From positions 1 through 64,000 of the forward strand of contig JAIEMS010000018.1 in assembly GCA_019751915.1 (NCBI GenBank): DNA of 64,000 nucleotides. Reading direction: 5' to 3'. How positions within the stretch are numbered: the stretch's first letter is position 1; every line of letters begins with the position of its first letter. Positions 28,365-38,354 of the stretch are shown here, in pieces. Below the pieces are notes generated by a model. It did no database searches and was not told the DNA's origin. It worked only from the letters and a program-made list of their open reading frames with translations. A program made the position numbers and the translations under genes. The DNA is from Burkholderiaceae bacterium (GTDB lineage: Bacteria; Pseudomonadota; Gammaproteobacteria; Burkholderiales; Burkholderiaceae_C).

Positions 28365-28787
28365 ATGGCAGGCTTGAAACCGGGCGCGCCCACGCCCCAG
28401 TCTCTGACGGTACACGAGGCATCGCGTGTGCTGGAGGTCGTCTTTTCTGATGGTGCGGCGTTTCGTATTGCGTTCGAGCTGATGCGCGTGTGTTCGCCAT
28501 CGGCGCAGGTGCAAGGCCACGGCCCTGGCCAAGAAGTGCTGCAAACGGGCAAACGCAACGTCACGCTGACCGCGCTGGAGCCGGTGGGCAACTACGCGGT
28601 GCAACCGACGTTTTCTGACGGCCACAGTACCGGCATTTTTACCTGGGACTACCTGTACGAGCTGGGCCAACACCAAGATGCGCTGTGGCAAGACTACACC
28701 GCGCGCTTGGCCGCTGCCGGGGCTGACCGCGATACGCCCATGCCCAGCAAGGACGCGGGCCACAGCGGACACGGCTGCGGAAACTAA
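28365..28787 (+). CDS. DUF971 (gamma-butyrobetaine hydroxylase-like N-terminal) protein
   Basis: The 140-residue protein has the DUF971 layout: an N-terminal LTVHEASRVLEVVFSDGAAF, then VGNYAVQPTFSDGHSTGIF and TWDYLYELG. The domain is a small Zn-binding fold seen alone in bacteria and fused to gamma-butyrobetaine hydroxylase in eukaryotes. The C-terminal tail ends SGHGCGN, rich in Gly, His and Cys. It lies just upstream of ubiE, an order found in related Burkholderiales. Its function is unknown. Confidence 0.88.
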   Translation: MAGLKPGAPTPQSLTVHEASRVLEVVFSDGAAFRIAFELMRVCSPSAQVQGHGPGQEVLQTGKRNVTLTALEPVGNYAVQPTFSDGHSTGIFTWDYLYELGQHQDALWQDYTARLAAAGADRDTPMPSKDAGHSGHGCGN

Positions 28788-28794
28788 CAAATTA

Positions 28795-28841
28795 GCTACC
28801 AAAAATATAGCATCAAACACTGCATAGCTGTGCGCTAGAGC
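28795..28841 (+). repeat. 47-nt dispersed element, copy 6 (intergenic before ubiE)
   Basis: GCTA, 8 nt, ATAGCA, 19 nt, GCGCTAGAGC matches 18 of 20 fixed positions. It starts 8 nt after the stop of the DUF971 gene and ends 74 nt before ubiE, so it lies in the probable operon leader or spacer. Confidence 0.75.
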
Positions 28842-28914
28842 CAAGTTTGACTTCAAAAACGGTGGATAACCCCACAAAACAGGGGTTGTCGCCACACCAG
28901 ATAGCATCTACACC

Positions 28915-29646
28915 ATGAGCAGCACCCATTTTGGATTTCAGTCGGTCGATGAGCAAGACAAAGCGCGCCGCGTGCGCAGCGTTTTTGATTCTGTTGCACC
29001 CAAATACGACCTGATGAACGACCTCATGTCCGCAGGCCTGCACCGCCTCTGGAAGGCCTACACCGTGATGGTGGCCAACCTGCGCGAGGGCAGCCAAGTG
29101 CTCGACATTGCCGGGGGGACGGGCGACTTGGCGCTGGCGTTCTCGAAGAAAGTCGGGCGCACTGGCCGCGTGGTACACACCGACATCAACGAGTCCATGC
29201 TGCGCGTGGGCCGCGACCGCCTGCTCGATGCGGGGGTGGCTTTGCCGACGCTGGTGTGCGATGCCGAGCAACTGCCCTTTCCTGACAACCATTTTGATGT
29301 GGTCAGCGTGGCCTTTGGCCTGCGCAACATGACGCACAAAGACGATGCGCTGGCCGAAATGTGCCGCGTTCTCAAGCCCGGCGGCAAACTGCTGGTGCTT
29401 GAATTTTCCAAAGTCGCCAAGCCGTTGGAAAAGGCCTACGACTGGTACTCGTTCAAAGTGCTGCCCCAACTGGGCCAGATGATTGCTGGCGATGCCGAAA
29501 GCTACCGCTATTTGGCCGAATCCATCCGCATGCATCCGGGGCAAAAAGAACTCAAGGCCATGATGCACGAGGCCGGTTTTGGTCATGTCGACTACCACAA
29601 CATGACCGGCGGTGTGGTTGCGCTGCACGTGGGTATCAAGTGCTGA
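28915..29646 (+). CDS. ubiE: Demethylmenaquinone / 2-polyprenyl-6-methoxy-1,4-benzoquinol methylase
   Basis: This SAM-dependent C-methyltransferase of ubiquinone (and menaquinone) synthesis has 243 residues. The family signature [17 protein letters not shown] lies near residue 35, the SAM-binding loop [15 protein letters not shown] near residue 62, and [18 protein letters not shown] near residue 120. It heads a ubiE, Tim44-like, ubiJ, ubiB series on the same strand, with spacings of 25, 49 and -4 nt. Confidence 0.98.
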   Translation: MSSTHFGFQSVDEQDKARRVRSVFDSVAPKYDLMNDLMSAGLHRLWKAYTVMVANLREGSQVLDIAGGTGDLALAFSKKVGRTGRVVHTDINESMLRVGRDRLLDAGVALPTLVCDAEQLPFPDNHFDVVSVAFGLRNMTHKDDALAEMCRVLKPGGKLLVLEFSKVAKPLEKAYDWYSFKVLPQLGQMIAGDAESYRYLAESIRMHPGQKELKAMMHEAGFGHVDYHNMTGGVVALHVGIKC

Positions 29647-29671
29647 TTTTTGATTTCAAGGAGACAAAAGA

Positions 29672-30685
29672 ATGAAAAACCTTTGGCCCGCTCTGATGCT
29701 GGCGATTTTGATGGTGGTACACCCACAGGCCGATGCCAAGCGCATGGGCAGTGGCAAGTCGGTGGGGCAACAATCGAGCAACGTCACCCAACGCGAAGCC
29801 AGCCACGCTCCCAGCACACCCGGCGCACCCGCGCAAAACATCAACAACGCTGCGGCCAAGCCCGCTGCAGCGCCTGCTCCGGCAGCGCCTGCCCCGGCCC
29901 CCAAGAAGCCTTGGGGTGCCATGCTGGGTGGTTTGGCCGCAGGTTTGGGGCTGGCATGGCTGGCCCACTCGCTGGGCATGGGCCAAGGCTTTGGTCAAAT
30001 TTTGATGTTCTTGCTCTTGGGCGTAGCTGCCTTTGTCGTCTTCAAAATGGTCATGCGTTCGCGCCAAAGTGCCAGCACCGCGCAGAGCAATGCTTCGCCA
30101 TTTGCCTTTCAAGGTGCAGGCTCGGCAACGCCGGCTACGGCACCCGTATCGCAGGGCTACAGCCTTGATAAGGTCGGCAACGACGCATCGGCTCGCCCGT
30201 GGGAGCGCGGCAACAGCATCTCTTTTGATGCACTCAACTCCGCACCCAGTGGCGGTTCGATGATTGGCTCGGCGCTGGCAGGTTCGCAAAACTGGGGCAT
30301 CCCCGACGGTTTTGATACCGCAGGCTTTATTGAAGCGGCCAAGCGCAACTTCACCACCCTGCAAGCGGCTTGGGATCGCTCGGATGTCAACACCCTGCGC
30401 TCGATGATGACCGACAGCATGTTGGGCGAAATCCGCACCCAACTGGCCGAGCGCGAAACCCACCGGGGTACACAACCCAACCAAACCGATGTCGTCATGC
30501 TCGAAGCCCAATTGCTGGGCATTGAAGACTTGGGCGAGGCCTACATGGCCAGCGTTGAGTTCTCGGGCATGATCCGCGAAGAAGCCTCGGCTGGCCCTAG
30601 CCCCTTCCGCGAGGTCTGGAACATGACCAAACCCAAAAGCGGCAACAGTGGTTGGCTGGTGGCAGGGGTGCAAGCCTTGCAGTAA
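29672..30685 (+). CDS. Tim44-like domain membrane protein
   Basis: This 337-residue protein has a signal or anchor segment (LWPALMLAILMVVHPQADA) and a Pro/Ala-rich stretch. Two hydrophobic helices follow (MLGGLAAGLGLAWLAHSLGMG and ILMFLLLGVAAFVVFKMVM). The Tim44 domain at about residues 205-337 has FDTAGFIEAAKRNFTTLQAAWD, DVNTLRSMMTDSMLGEIR and VRASVEFSGMIRE-like segments. Bacterial Tim44-like proteins are membrane-anchored and of uncertain role. Its position between ubiE and ubiJ suggests a link to membrane or quinone enzyme assembly, which is an inference. Confidence 0.85.
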   Translation: MKNLWPALMLAILMVVHPQADAKRMGSGKSVGQQSSNVTQREASHAPSTPGAPAQNINNAAAKPAAAPAPAAPAPAPKKPWGAMLGGLAAGLGLAWLAHSLGMGQGFGQILMFLLLGVAAFVVFKMVMRSRQSASTAQSNASPFAFQGAGSATPATAPVSQGYSLDKVGNDASARPWERGNSISFDALNSAPSGGSMIGSALAGSQNWGIPDGFDTAGFIEAAKRNFTTLQAAWDRSDVNTLRSMMTDSMLGEIRTQLAERETHRGTQPNQTDVVMLEAQLLGIEDLGEAYMASVEFSGMIREEASAGPSPFREVWNMTKPKSGNSGWLVAGVQALQ

Positions 30686-30734
30686 TTGAGCTTCGCGCGG
30701 ACTGCACGCGCGGTTCAGGGAATAATCGGGGACT

Positions 30735-31319
30735 ATGGCAACACAGTTCCCTTTTTCTTTTCTGAGCGATGTACTTGCGCGCATGGCTCCCGTACCCCAA
30801 CCACCACAGTGGCTGGTCGATGAGGTGCAGCACCGCACCGTACTGCTGCTCAACCACGTGCTTGGGCAAGAGCCAGCGGCCACCGAACGCCTGCTGCGCC
30901 AGCGCGGGCGGGTGGTGCGCGTGCAGTGGCGGCACTTTTTTATGGCGTTGCAGGTCACTCCTGCGGGCTTGTTTGATTTGGCCTGCGAATCGATCACGCC
31001 CGACTTGCGCTTAGAAGTGACGCAAGACTCGCCGCTGGACTTGGCCCAGATGGTGCTGCGCGGCGAGCGTCCAGCCGTGCGCATTGATGGCGATGTGCAG
31101 TTTGCGGGCGACATCCAATGGTTGGCCGACAACCTGCGCTGGGACATTGAAGAAGACCTTGCCCGGCTCATGGGCGACGTGCCTGCCCACGCGCTGACCC
31201 AAGCGGCACAGCGCGCCGCGCAAGCGCTGCGGCAGTTTGTCGGTAGCCGTGTCAATCCTACCGACAGCCCAGCCCCCAGCGCCGCGCCGGTGTGGTCGGA
31301 CGAGCGCACGATTCCATGA
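30735..31319 (+). CDS. ubiJ: Ubiquinone biosynthesis accessory factor UbiJ
   Basis: This 194-residue protein has an SCP2-type lipid-binding N-terminal domain ([20 protein letters not shown]) and the segment [22 protein letters not shown] that is characteristic of UbiJ. UbiJ with UbiK organises the soluble lipid-binding Ubi metabolon. Its TGA overlaps the ubiB start in ATGA, so UbiJ and UbiB are translationally coupled, consistent with a shared pathway. Confidence 0.9.
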   Translation: MATQFPFSFLSDVLARMAPVPQPPQWLVDEVQHRTVLLLNHVLGQEPAATERLLRQRGRVVRVQWRHFFMALQVTPAGLFDLACESITPDLRLEVTQDSPLDLAQMVLRGERPAVRIDGDVQFAGDIQWLADNLRWDIEEDLARLMGDVPAHALTQAAQRAAQALRQFVGSRVNPTDSPAPSAAPVWSDERTIP

Positions 31320-32884
31320 GGCGATTTTTTCGGGGCGCGACCATCGTCTGGGTAGCCCTGCGCTACGGTCTGGACGATCTGGTACTCAGGAGCTTTGAAA
31401 AGCCTTGGATTCACCTGCTGGCGCGGGTGGTATCGGTGGGGCGCAATCTAGATGCACCGCGCGGTCAGCGCCTGCGCGAGGCCTTAGAGCGGCTGGGGCC
31501 GGTGTTCGTCAAACTCGGGCAGGTACTCTCGACCCGGCGCGACCTGATGCCCCCCGACATTGCCGACGAGCTGGCGCTGCTGCAAGACCGGGTGCCACCG
31601 TTTAGCTCCGATGTGGCCGTTGCCACCATCGAGCGCGCCTTTCGCCGACCTGTGGACGAAGTGTTTGTCGCCTTCGAGCGCACCCCGGTAGCCAGTGCCT
31701 CGATTGCCCAAGTGCATTTTGCAACCCTGCGTGATGCCAAGGGTGTGCTGCATGAAGTGGCCGTCAAAGTACTGCGCCCAGGCATGCTGCCGGTGATCGA
31801 AAAAGACATCAGCCTGATGCGGATGATGGCCGGTTGGATCGAAGGCCTCTCGGCAGACGGCAAACGCCTCAAACCGCGCCAAGTGGTGGCTGAGTTTGAT
31901 ACTTACCTGCACGACGAATTGGACTTGGTGCGTGAAGCCTCGAATGCAGCGCAACTGCGGCGCAACATGGAGGGGTTGGATTTGGTCGAAATACCGGCCA
32001 TTTTCTGGGACTTTTGCCACCCCGAAGTGATGGTGATGCAGCGCATGAAGGGCGTACCGATGAGCCAAGTCGAGCGCCTGCGCGAGGCCGGGGTCGATAT
32101 TCCCAAACTGGCGCGCGATGGCGTAACGATTTTTTTCACGCAAGTATTTCGGGATGGATTTTTTCATGCCGATATGCACCCCGGCAACATCCAAGTCAGT
32201 TTGGAGCCAGACGCTTTGGGGCGCTACATCTTGCTGGACTTTGGCATTGTTGGCACCCTGACCGAATACGACAAAGAGTATTTGGCGCAAAACTTCACGG
32301 CGTTTTTTCGGCGCGACTACAAGCGTGTGGCCGAGTTGCACATCGAAAGCGGCTGGGTGCCACCCCAAACGCGGGTCAATGACTTGGAGTCGGCGATTCG
32401 CACCGTTTGCGAACCGTACTTTGACCGCCCCTTGAAAGAAATCTCGCTCGGTATGGTGCTGCTGCGCTTGTTTCAGACCTCGCGGCGCTTTCAGGTCGAA
32501 ATCCAGCCGCAGTTGGTTTTGTTGCAAAAAACCCTGCTCAACATCGAAGGTTTGGGCCGCCAACTCGACCCCGAGCTGGATTTGTGGAGCACCGCCAAGC
32601 CGTTTTTAGAAAAATGGATGCTCGACCAAATGGGCCCGCAGCGTCTGTGGCAAGAGCTGCGCGACCAAGCACCGCACTACGCCAAGCTGCTGCCAGCCCT
32701 GCCACGCTTGTTGCACGACCATTTACAGCGCCAGCCTGCACAGCAACAACAGCGCGAAATTTTCGAATTGCTCAAAGAACAGCGTCGCACCAACAAGTTG
32801 TTGCAAGCACTGCTGTACGGCGGTGGCGGTTTTGTTTTGGGCTTGTTAGCGATGCAGTTGGTACTGCGGGTGCGGATTTTTTAA
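31316..32884 (+). CDS. ubiB: Ubiquinone biosynthesis regulatory kinase-like UbiB
   Basis: The 522-residue ABC1/ADCK family protein has the diagnostic KxGQ motif in [15 protein letters not shown], the ATPase segment [11 protein letters not shown], the catalytic-loop variant HADMHPGNI, and [16 protein letters not shown]. Two C-terminal membrane helices are present ([19 protein letters not shown]). UbiB is an atypical kinase/ATPase needed for coenzyme Q synthesis. The ATG at 31316 was chosen because it overlaps the ubiJ stop; the open frame extends 8 codons further upstream without similarity. Confidence 0.97.
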   Translation: MRRFFRGATIVWVALRYGLDDLVLRSFEKPWIHLLARVVSVGRNLDAPRGQRLREALERLGPVFVKLGQVLSTRRDLMPPDIADELALLQDRVPPFSSDVAVATIERAFRRPVDEVFVAFERTPVASASIAQVHFATLRDAKGVLHEVAVKVLRPGMLPVIEKDISLMRMMAGWIEGLSADGKRLKPRQVVAEFDTYLHDELDLVREASNAAQLRRNMEGLDLVEIPAIFWDFCHPEVMVMQRMKGVPMSQVERLREAGVDIPKLARDGVTIFFTQVFRDGFFHADMHPGNIQVSLEPDALGRYILLDFGIVGTLTEYDKEYLAQNFTAFFRRDYKRVAELHIESGWVPPQTRVNDLESAIRTVCEPYFDRPLKEISLGMVLLRLFQTSRRFQVEIQPQLVLLQKTLLNIEGLGRQLDPELDLWSTAKPFLEKWMLDQMGPQRLWQELRDQAPHYAKLLPALPRLLHDHLQRQPAQQQQREIFELLKEQRRTNKLLQALLYGGGGFVLGLLAMQLVLRVRIF

Positions 32885-32899
32885 ATTACGGAGCAGCAC

Positions 32900-34345
32900 A
32901 TGCTAGTGATTTTTATTGTTTTGTATCTTTTGGTCTCGATTGCCATCGGTCTGTTTGCCGCCACCCGTGTGCACAACACAGCGGATTACGCCGTGGCTGG
33001 GCGCAGCTTGCCTTTGGCGGTGGTCATTGCCACGACTTTTGCCACATGGTTTGGCTCCGAGACCGTGCTGGGGGTTTCGGCGCGGTTTGTCGATGGCGGT
33101 CTGGGTGCGGTGGTCGAAGACCCCTTTGGCGCTTCGATGTGCTTGGTGCTGGTGGGGATGTTCTTTGCCTACAAGCTCTACCCGAAAAACCTCATCACGC
33201 TGGGCGACTACTACCGCCTGCGCTATGGCCGCGCGGTCGAGGTGCTGTGCTCGATCATGATTATTTTCAGTTACTTGGGCTGGGTCGGGGCGCAAATCAC
33301 GGCGCTGGGGCTGGTGTTCAATCTGCTGACGCAAGGCGCACTGTCGATCACGGCGGGTATGGTCATTGGCACCTTGGTGGTGCTGATCTACACCCTCTAC
33401 GGCGGGATGTGGTCGGTGGCACTGACCGACTTTGTGCAAATGATTGTGATTGCGCTGGGTTTGATAGCTATTGCTTGGTATGCCGCAGACTTGGCCGGTG
33501 GTGCAGGCAAAGTGATTGACTTTGCCGCCCGCGAAGGCAAGTTTCGCTTTTTTCCAGAAAACGGCGGCTTTAAAGAGTGGACGTTCTTTATTGCCGCAGC
33601 CATCACCATGATGCTGGGGTCGATTCCGCAGCAAGACGTATTTCAGCGCGTCATGTCGGCCAACAGCGCCGAGACAGCGCGCACCGGCCCCATCATTGGC
33701 GGCATTTTGTACCTGCTGTTTGCCTTTATCCCAATGTTTGTCGTGGTCGCTGCGGTGCTCATCATGCCCGAGGCCGCCCAAGCGCTGCTCAAAGACGACC
33801 CGCAAAAAGTCCTGCCCACCTTGGTGATGGAGCATATGCCGCTGGCGCTGCAAATTGCCTTTTTTGGCGCTCTGTTGTCGGCCATCATGTCCACAGCTTC
33901 GGCCACATTGTTGGCCCCTTCGACGGCCTTTGTGGAAAACATTGTCCGCAACCTGCGCCCCGGCATGAGCGATGCCCTGACGCTCAAAACCATGCGGGTC
34001 TCGGTGCTGGTGTTCACGGCCTGTGTGCTGACCTATGCGATCACGATGCAGGGTACTTCGATCTACGAAATGGTCTCGAGTGCCTACCAAGTGCCACTGG
34101 TCGGGGCTTTTGTGCCTCTGGTTTTTGGCCTGTATTGGCACCGCGCCAGCACCCAAGGCGCACTGCTGGCGGTGGGGTTGGGGTTGGGGGTGTGGTTGCT
34201 GTTTATCGCCAGCCCTGTGCTGTCGGCAGCCTTTCCGCAGCAACTGGCCGGGCTTTTGGCGGCACTCGTGGGGATGGTCGCTGGTTCGCTAGCGCCCCAA
34301 TTTATCCCAGACCATAAGGGCCATCCACCCCACTACGTTTCGTAA
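32900..34345 (+). CDS. Sodium:solute symporter family protein
   Basis: This 481-residue integral membrane protein has about 13 hydrophobic segments and SSS-family motifs: YAVAGRSLPLAVVIATTFATWFG-like N-terminal sequence and a middle SIPQQDVFQRVMSANSAETAR. It would couple Na+ entry to solute uptake; the solute cannot be read from the sequence. It lies 15 nt after ubiB. The segment at about residue 190 (LGLIAIAWYAADLAGG) resembles one end of the 47-nt repeat but fits normal membrane sequence. Confidence 0.9.
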   Translation: MLVIFIVLYLLVSIAIGLFAATRVHNTADYAVAGRSLPLAVVIATTFATWFGSETVLGVSARFVDGGLGAVVEDPFGASMCLVLVGMFFAYKLYPKNLITLGDYYRLRYGRAVEVLCSIMIIFSYLGWVGAQITALGLVFNLLTQGALSITAGMVIGTLVVLIYTLYGGMWSVALTDFVQMIVIALGLIAIAWYAADLAGGAGKVIDFAAREGKFRFFPENGGFKEWTFFIAAAITMMLGSIPQQDVFQRVMSANSAETARTGPIIGGILYLLFAFIPMFVVVAAVLIMPEAAQALLKDDPQKVLPTLVMEHMPLALQIAFFGALLSAIMSTASATLLAPSTAFVENIVRNLRPGMSDALTLKTMRVSVLVFTACVLTYAITMQGTSIYEMVSSAYQVPLVGAFVPLVFGLYWHRASTQGALLAVGLGLGVWLLFIASPVLSAAFPQQLAGLLAALVGMVAGSLAPQFIPDHKGHPPHYVS

Positions 34346-34382
34346 GCTGGGCAGGTGCAGCAGGCTTGTAGGGGTAGCCACC

Positions 34383-34388
34383 TATAAT
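34383..34388 (+). promoter_or_regulatory. -10 box before the FmdB gene
   Basis: A perfect TATAAT lies 34 nt upstream of the FmdB start, after the symporter stop, suggesting a new transcript for FmdB, DUF502 and aspS. No -35 hexamer was found at 16-18 nt. Confidence 0.5.
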
Positions 34389-34422
34389 TGAAGGCTTTGC
34401 ACTTTCAATCCAGGCTCCCAAT

Positions 34423-34767
34423 ATGCCTATTTATGCCTACAAATGCGGCTCCTGCGGCCATGCCAAGGATGTGCTGCAAAAGATGTCGGACTCCCCCTTG
34501 AGCGTTTGCCCCGCTTGCGGCGCTGAGAGCTTTACCAAGCAACTCACTGCCGCTGGTTTTCAGCTCAAGGGTTCGGGTTGGTACGTTACCGACTTTCGCG
34601 GTGGCAGCGGCGGCACTGCCGCGCCAGCAACCGCTGATAAAAACAGCACTCCAGCAGCAGCTACCGATACACCGACCTCCAGCACGACCACCGCAGATGC
34701 TCCTAAAACAGTAGCTGCTAGTGCAACCCCCGCGCCGGCCAGCACTGGTTCTGCTGATAAAACCTGA
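34423..34767 (+). CDS. FmdB-family zinc ribbon protein
   Basis: The 114-residue protein begins MPIYAYKCGSCGHAKDVLQK and continues with CPACGAESFTKQLTAAGF, giving two Cys-x2-Cys knuckles typical of FmdB-type putative regulatory zinc ribbons. The C-terminal 45 residues are a Thr/Ala/Ser/Pro-rich low-complexity tail. Part of that tail (APKTVAASATPAPAS) coincides with a degenerate sense copy of the 47-nt repeat. Its function is unknown. It precedes DUF502 and aspS, a common order in Burkholderiales. Confidence 0.88.
   Translation: MPIYAYKCGSCGHAKDVLQKMSDSPLSVCPACGAESFTKQLTAAGFQLKGSGWYVTDFRGGSGGTAAPATADKNSTPAAATDTPTSSTTTADAPKTVAASATPAPASTGSADKT
34699..34745 (+). repeat. 47-nt dispersed element, degenerate copy 8 (inside FmdB gene, sense)
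   Basis: GCTC, 8 nt, GTAGCT is conserved and the following GCTAGTGCA resembles copy 3, but the 3' box reads CGGCCAGCAC. In total 12 of 20 fixed positions match. It is read in the same frame as copies 3 and 7. Confidence 0.4.
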
Positions 34768-34775
34768 GTTTTTTG

Positions 34776-35405
34776 ATGTCTGCCTTGCGTAAATGGCTGT
34801 TCACCGGGTTGCTGGTGATCGTTCCCGGAGCCATCACCATCTCGGTACTCAATTGGATTGTGGGTTTGCTCGACCAAACTCTGCTGATCCTGCCGCAGGC
34901 ATGGCATCCGGACAAACTGCTGGGTTTTCACATTCCCGGTTTTGGCGTGCTGCTGACCCTGCTGATTTTGCTCGTGGCCGGTGCTACCGCCAGCAATTTT
35001 GCTGGGCGCAAGCTGGTGCAGTGGGGCGATGCGGTGGTGCATCGCATTCCGGTGGTACGCTCAATTTACTCCAGCGTCAAGCAGGTCTCGGACACCCTGT
35101 TCTCTGAAAGCGGCAACGCCTTTCGCAAGGCGGTGCTGGTGCAGTGGCCGCGCGAAGGCGTTTGGACGGTGGCATTTATCACCGGCGCGCCCAGCGGCGA
35201 AGTGGCTGCCTACTTGCGTGACGAGTTTGTCAGCGTGTACGTACCGACCACACCCAACCCCACGGGCGGGTATTTTGTGATGGTGCGTAAAAGCGATTGC
35301 ATCGAACTCGAAATGAGTGTCGATGCAGCCCTGCGCTACATCGTATCTATGGGCGTGGTAGCGCCTGCGGATCCCCTTGTTTCGGCCTCCAAGCCAACCC
35401 CTTAA
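34776..35405 (+). CDS. DUF502 family membrane protein
   Basis: The 209-residue protein has two N-terminal transmembrane helices (WLFTGLLVIVPGAITISVL and FGVLLTLLILLVAGATASNF). A conserved soluble part follows: VPVVRSIYSSVKQVSDTLF-like sequence and FVSVYVPTTPNPTGGYFVMV. The ATG at 34776 was chosen over a TTG one codon earlier. DUF502 proteins are conserved in proteobacteria and plants, with unclear function in membranes. It sits between FmdB and aspS. Confidence 0.9.
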   Translation: MSALRKWLFTGLLVIVPGAITISVLNWIVGLLDQTLLILPQAWHPDKLLGFHIPGFGVLLTLLILLVAGATASNFAGRKLVQWGDAVVHRIPVVRSIYSSVKQVSDTLFSESGNAFRKAVLVQWPREGVWTVAFITGAPSGEVAAYLRDEFVSVYVPTTPNPTGGYFVMVRKSDCIELEMSVDAALRYIVSMGVVAPADPLVSASKPTP

Positions 35406-35443
35406 CCCTTTAACGCGCCCGCGACGGCGCTGGAAATTTTGTT

Positions 35444-37258
35444 ATGGCCATGCGCTCTCACTATTGCGGTCTTGTGACCGAAGCCCTGTTGGGCCAAACC
35501 GTTACTTTGGCCGGTTGGGTCAACCGCCGCCGCGACCACGGTGGTGTGATTTTTATCGACCTGCGCGACCGCGAAGGCTACGTGCAAGTGGTCTGCGACC
35601 CAGACCGCGCTGAAATGTTCCACACGGCGGAAGATGTGCGCAACGAGTTCTGCGTGCAGGTCAAGGGCATCGTGCGGGCACGTCCTGACGGCACTGTCAA
35701 CGACACCCTCAAGAGCGGCAAAATTGAAGTGCTGTGCCACGAGTTGAATGTGCTCAACCCCTCGGTCACGCCTCCGTTCCAGCTGGACGAAGAAAACCTG
35801 TCAGAAACCACCCGCCTGACGCACCGGGTGCTGGACTTGCGCCGCCCGTACATGCAAAACAACCTGATGCTGCGTTACCGCGTATCGATGGAAGTGCGCA
35901 AATTCCTCGATGCCAATGGCTTCATTGACATCGAAACCCCGATGCTGACCAAGAGCACCCCCGAAGGTGCGCGCGATTATTTGGTTCCCAGCCGCGTCCA
36001 CGACGGTCACTTTTTTGCCCTGCCCCAATCGCCCCAGTTGTTCAAGCAACTGTTGATGGTGGCCGGTTTTGACCGCTACTACCAAATCACCAAATGCTTC
36101 CGCGACGAAGACTTGCGCGCGGATCGCCAGCCTGAGTTCACCCAGATCGATATTGAAACCTCGTTCATGGAGGAGCAGGACATCCGCGACATGTTCCAAG
36201 GCATGATCAAGACGGTGTTCCAAAACACCTTGAACATCGACTTGGGCGAGTTCCCGGTCATGACCTACCAAGACGCAGCGCACCGTTTTGGCTCCGACAA
36301 ACCCGATCTGCGCGTCAAGCTCGAATTTACCGAGCTGACCGATGTCATGAAGGATGTGGATTTCAAGGTGTTCTCAGGCGCGGCCAACATGAAAAAGGGC
36401 CGTGTGGTGGCACTGCGCGTACCCGGCGGTGCGCGCGAAGCCGGTGGCCTGTCGCGTGGCGAGATTGATGGCTACACCGAGTTCGTCAAGATTTACGGCG
36501 CTAAGGGCTTGGCTTACATCAAGGTCAATGATTTGGCCAAGGGCCGCGATGGTTTGCAATCGCCCATTGTCAAAAACATCCACGACGCTGCCATTGCCGA
36601 AATCTTGCAGCGCACTGGCGCACAAGATGGCGATTTGCTGTTCTTTGGTGCCGACAAAGAAAAGGTCGTCAACGATGCCATCGGCGCATTGCGCATCAAA
36701 ATCGGCCATAGTGAGTTTGGCAAAAAGAACGGCCTGTTTGAAGACCGCTGGGCACCGCTGTGGGTGGTGGACTTCCCGATGTTTGAGCACGACGAAGAAA
36801 ACGACCGTTGGGTGGCTGTGCACCACCCCTTCACAGCCCCCAAAGATGGTCACGAAGACTACATGGTCACGGCCCCAGAGAAATGCATCTCCAAGGGCTA
36901 CGACATGGTGCTCAACGGTTGGGAAATGGGCGGCGGTTCGGTGCGTATCCACCGCGCTGACGTGCAGCAAAAAGTGTTCGATGCATTGAAAATCACACCC
37001 GAAGAAGCGCAGCAAAAATTTGGTTTCTTGCTCGATGCCTTGCAATACGGTGCGCCACCCCACGGCGGCTTGGCCTTTGGTTTGGACCGCATCGTCACCA
37101 TGATGACGGGTGCCGAATCGATTCGCGACGTGATCGCTTTCCCCAAAACCCAGCGCGCCCAGTGTTTGTTGACCCAAGCGCCTTCGGTGGTCGATGAAAA
37201 GCAACTGCGTGAGTTGCACATCCGTTTGCGCAATCTGGATGCGGTGAAGGCGGGCTAA
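35444..37258 (+). CDS. aspS: Aspartyl-tRNA synthetase
   Basis: This class IIb synthetase has 604 residues. An N-terminal OB anticodon-binding domain contains [19 protein letters not shown]. Class II motif 2 is [20 protein letters not shown] near residue 215, and a bacterial-type GAD insertion lies at about residues 310-410. Motif 3 is [14 protein letters not shown] near the C-terminus. It is followed by an intrinsic terminator, so it ends the FmdB-DUF502-aspS transcript. Confidence 0.99.
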   Translation: MAMRSHYCGLVTEALLGQTVTLAGWVNRRRDHGGVIFIDLRDREGYVQVVCDPDRAEMFHTAEDVRNEFCVQVKGIVRARPDGTVNDTLKSGKIEVLCHELNVLNPSVTPPFQLDEENLSETTRLTHRVLDLRRPYMQNNLMLRYRVSMEVRKFLDANGFIDIETPMLTKSTPEGARDYLVPSRVHDGHFFALPQSPQLFKQLLMVAGFDRYYQITKCFRDEDLRADRQPEFTQIDIETSFMEEQDIRDMFQGMIKTVFQNTLNIDLGEFPVMTYQDAAHRFGSDKPDLRVKLEFTELTDVMKDVDFKVFSGAANMKKGRVVALRVPGGAREAGGLSRGEIDGYTEFVKIYGAKGLAYIKVNDLAKGRDGLQSPIVKNIHDAAIAEILQRTGAQDGDLLFFGADKEKVVNDAIGALRIKIGHSEFGKKNGLFEDRWAPLWVVDFPMFEHDEENDRWVAVHHPFTAPKDGHEDYMVTAPEKCISKGYDMVLNGWEMGGGSVRIHRADVQQKVFDALKITPEEAQQKFGFLLDALQYGAPPHGGLAFGLDRIVTMMTGAESIRDVIAFPKTQRAQCLLTQAPSVVDEKQLRELHIRLRNLDAVKAG

Positions 37259-37292
37259 ACGGCCTGCGGTAGGCCTTCGGGCAGAATGAAAA

Positions 37293-37318
37293 GGGTGCTG
37301 TGGTAGCGCCCTTTTTTT
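37293..37318 (+). terminator. Intrinsic terminator after aspS
   Basis: GGGTGCT pairs with AGCGCCC (one G-T pair) around a 5-nt loop, followed by seven T. Confidence 0.9.
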
Positions 37319-37340
37319 ATACAAAATAATATATTATTTT

Positions 37341-38264
37341 ATGGCTATACCTGATTATGAATCGCTGATGCTTCCGCTGCTATCGAGGATCTCTGACGGG
37401 AAAATTTATTTATTAAAAGAGATAGTGGCTGAATTCGCAGAGATTTTTGAATTAACTCCCGAAGAAAAGTTGCAGTTACTTCCTAGTGGGGAGTCCCTGA
37501 CGTTCGCTTCAAGGGTTGGATGGGCTAAAACTTACTTGAAGAAGGCAGGTTTGGTGCAGCAGCCAAAACGTGGATTTGTTCAAATTACAGAGCTAGGACA
37601 AGAGACGTTGCTACAAAAACCTAACCAAATTAACAAGAAATTCCTCGAAAAATTTCCTACATTTCTCGCATTTATAAATACATCAAAAGAACGTTCCATC
37701 GCAAGTGCTCCAAACACTTCCACCGTGCCTTCTTTGGCGGTTGATTTGACACCTGATGAGGTGATGGATGCAGCGTATCAAAAATCGGTATTGGCTTTAG
37801 CAGATGAAGTTTTGGATCGGATCAAAGCCTGTTCACCTGTTTATTTTGAACGTCTTGTCGTGCAATTACTGATCAAAATGGGCTATGGCGGTAGCCGCGA
37901 GGAAGCCGGAAGAACAGTAGGCCGCAGCGGTGATGGTGGCATCGACGGCATCATCAACGAAGACCGTCTGGGCTTGGATTCGATTTACTTGCAAGCCAAG
38001 CGCTGGGAAGGCGTTGTCGGACGACCCGAAATCATGAAGTTTGTTGGCGCGCTGGCCGGACAGCGGGCTACCAAGGGTGTTTTTATTACCACGTCATGGT
38101 TTACCCAAGAGGCCAAAGACTATGCAGCCAGCAGCCAATACAAAGTGGTACTGATAGATGGCGAACGGTTGGCTTACTTGATGATTGAGCACGATTTGGG
38201 CGTTTCGGTGGCTGCAACCTACCACCTCAAGCGCATCGACTCGGACTTTTTCAGCGAGGAATAG
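37341..38264 (+). CDS. mrr: Mrr-type type IV restriction endonuclease
   Basis: This 307-residue protein has an Mrr N-terminal winged helix (residues of about 5-95) and a C-terminal Mrr-cat PD-(D/E)xK nuclease. Candidate active residues are Glu170, Asp202 in GGIDGII, and Gln218/Lys220 in YLQAK. Mrr enzymes cut DNA methylated at certain adenines or cytosines. It stands alone, with no partner methylase, between aspS and ychF. The first 400 nt are AT-rich compared with all neighbours, while the nuclease half has host-like GC, giving a mosaic look consistent with transfer or recombination. A very AT-rich segment just before the ATG probably holds the promoter. Confidence 0.9.
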   Translation: MAIPDYESLMLPLLSRISDGKIYLLKEIVAEFAEIFELTPEEKLQLLPSGESLTFASRVGWAKTYLKKAGLVQQPKRGFVQITELGQETLLQKPNQINKKFLEKFPTFLAFINTSKERSIASAPNTSTVPSLAVDLTPDEVMDAAYQKSVLALADEVLDRIKACSPVYFERLVVQLLIKMGYGGSREEAGRTVGRSGDGGIDGIINEDRLGLDSIYLQAKRWEGVVGRPEIMKFVGALAGQRATKGVFITTSWFTQEAKDYAASSQYKVVLIDGERLAYLMIEHDLGVSVAATYHLKRIDSDFFSEE

Positions 38265-38354
38265 GGCGCAAGAACGCCACAACAATACCCATCTCAAGGC
38301 AAGCCAGCAGTTCTCAAGCTTGGTATCGCACCAAACTGCTGGCAGAGCCAGACG

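Noticed and set aside
33451-33500. TTTGATAGCTATTGCTT in the symporter gene as a further repeat copy
   Set aside because: Only the ATAGCT box matches, and the encoded segment is ordinary membrane helix sequence.
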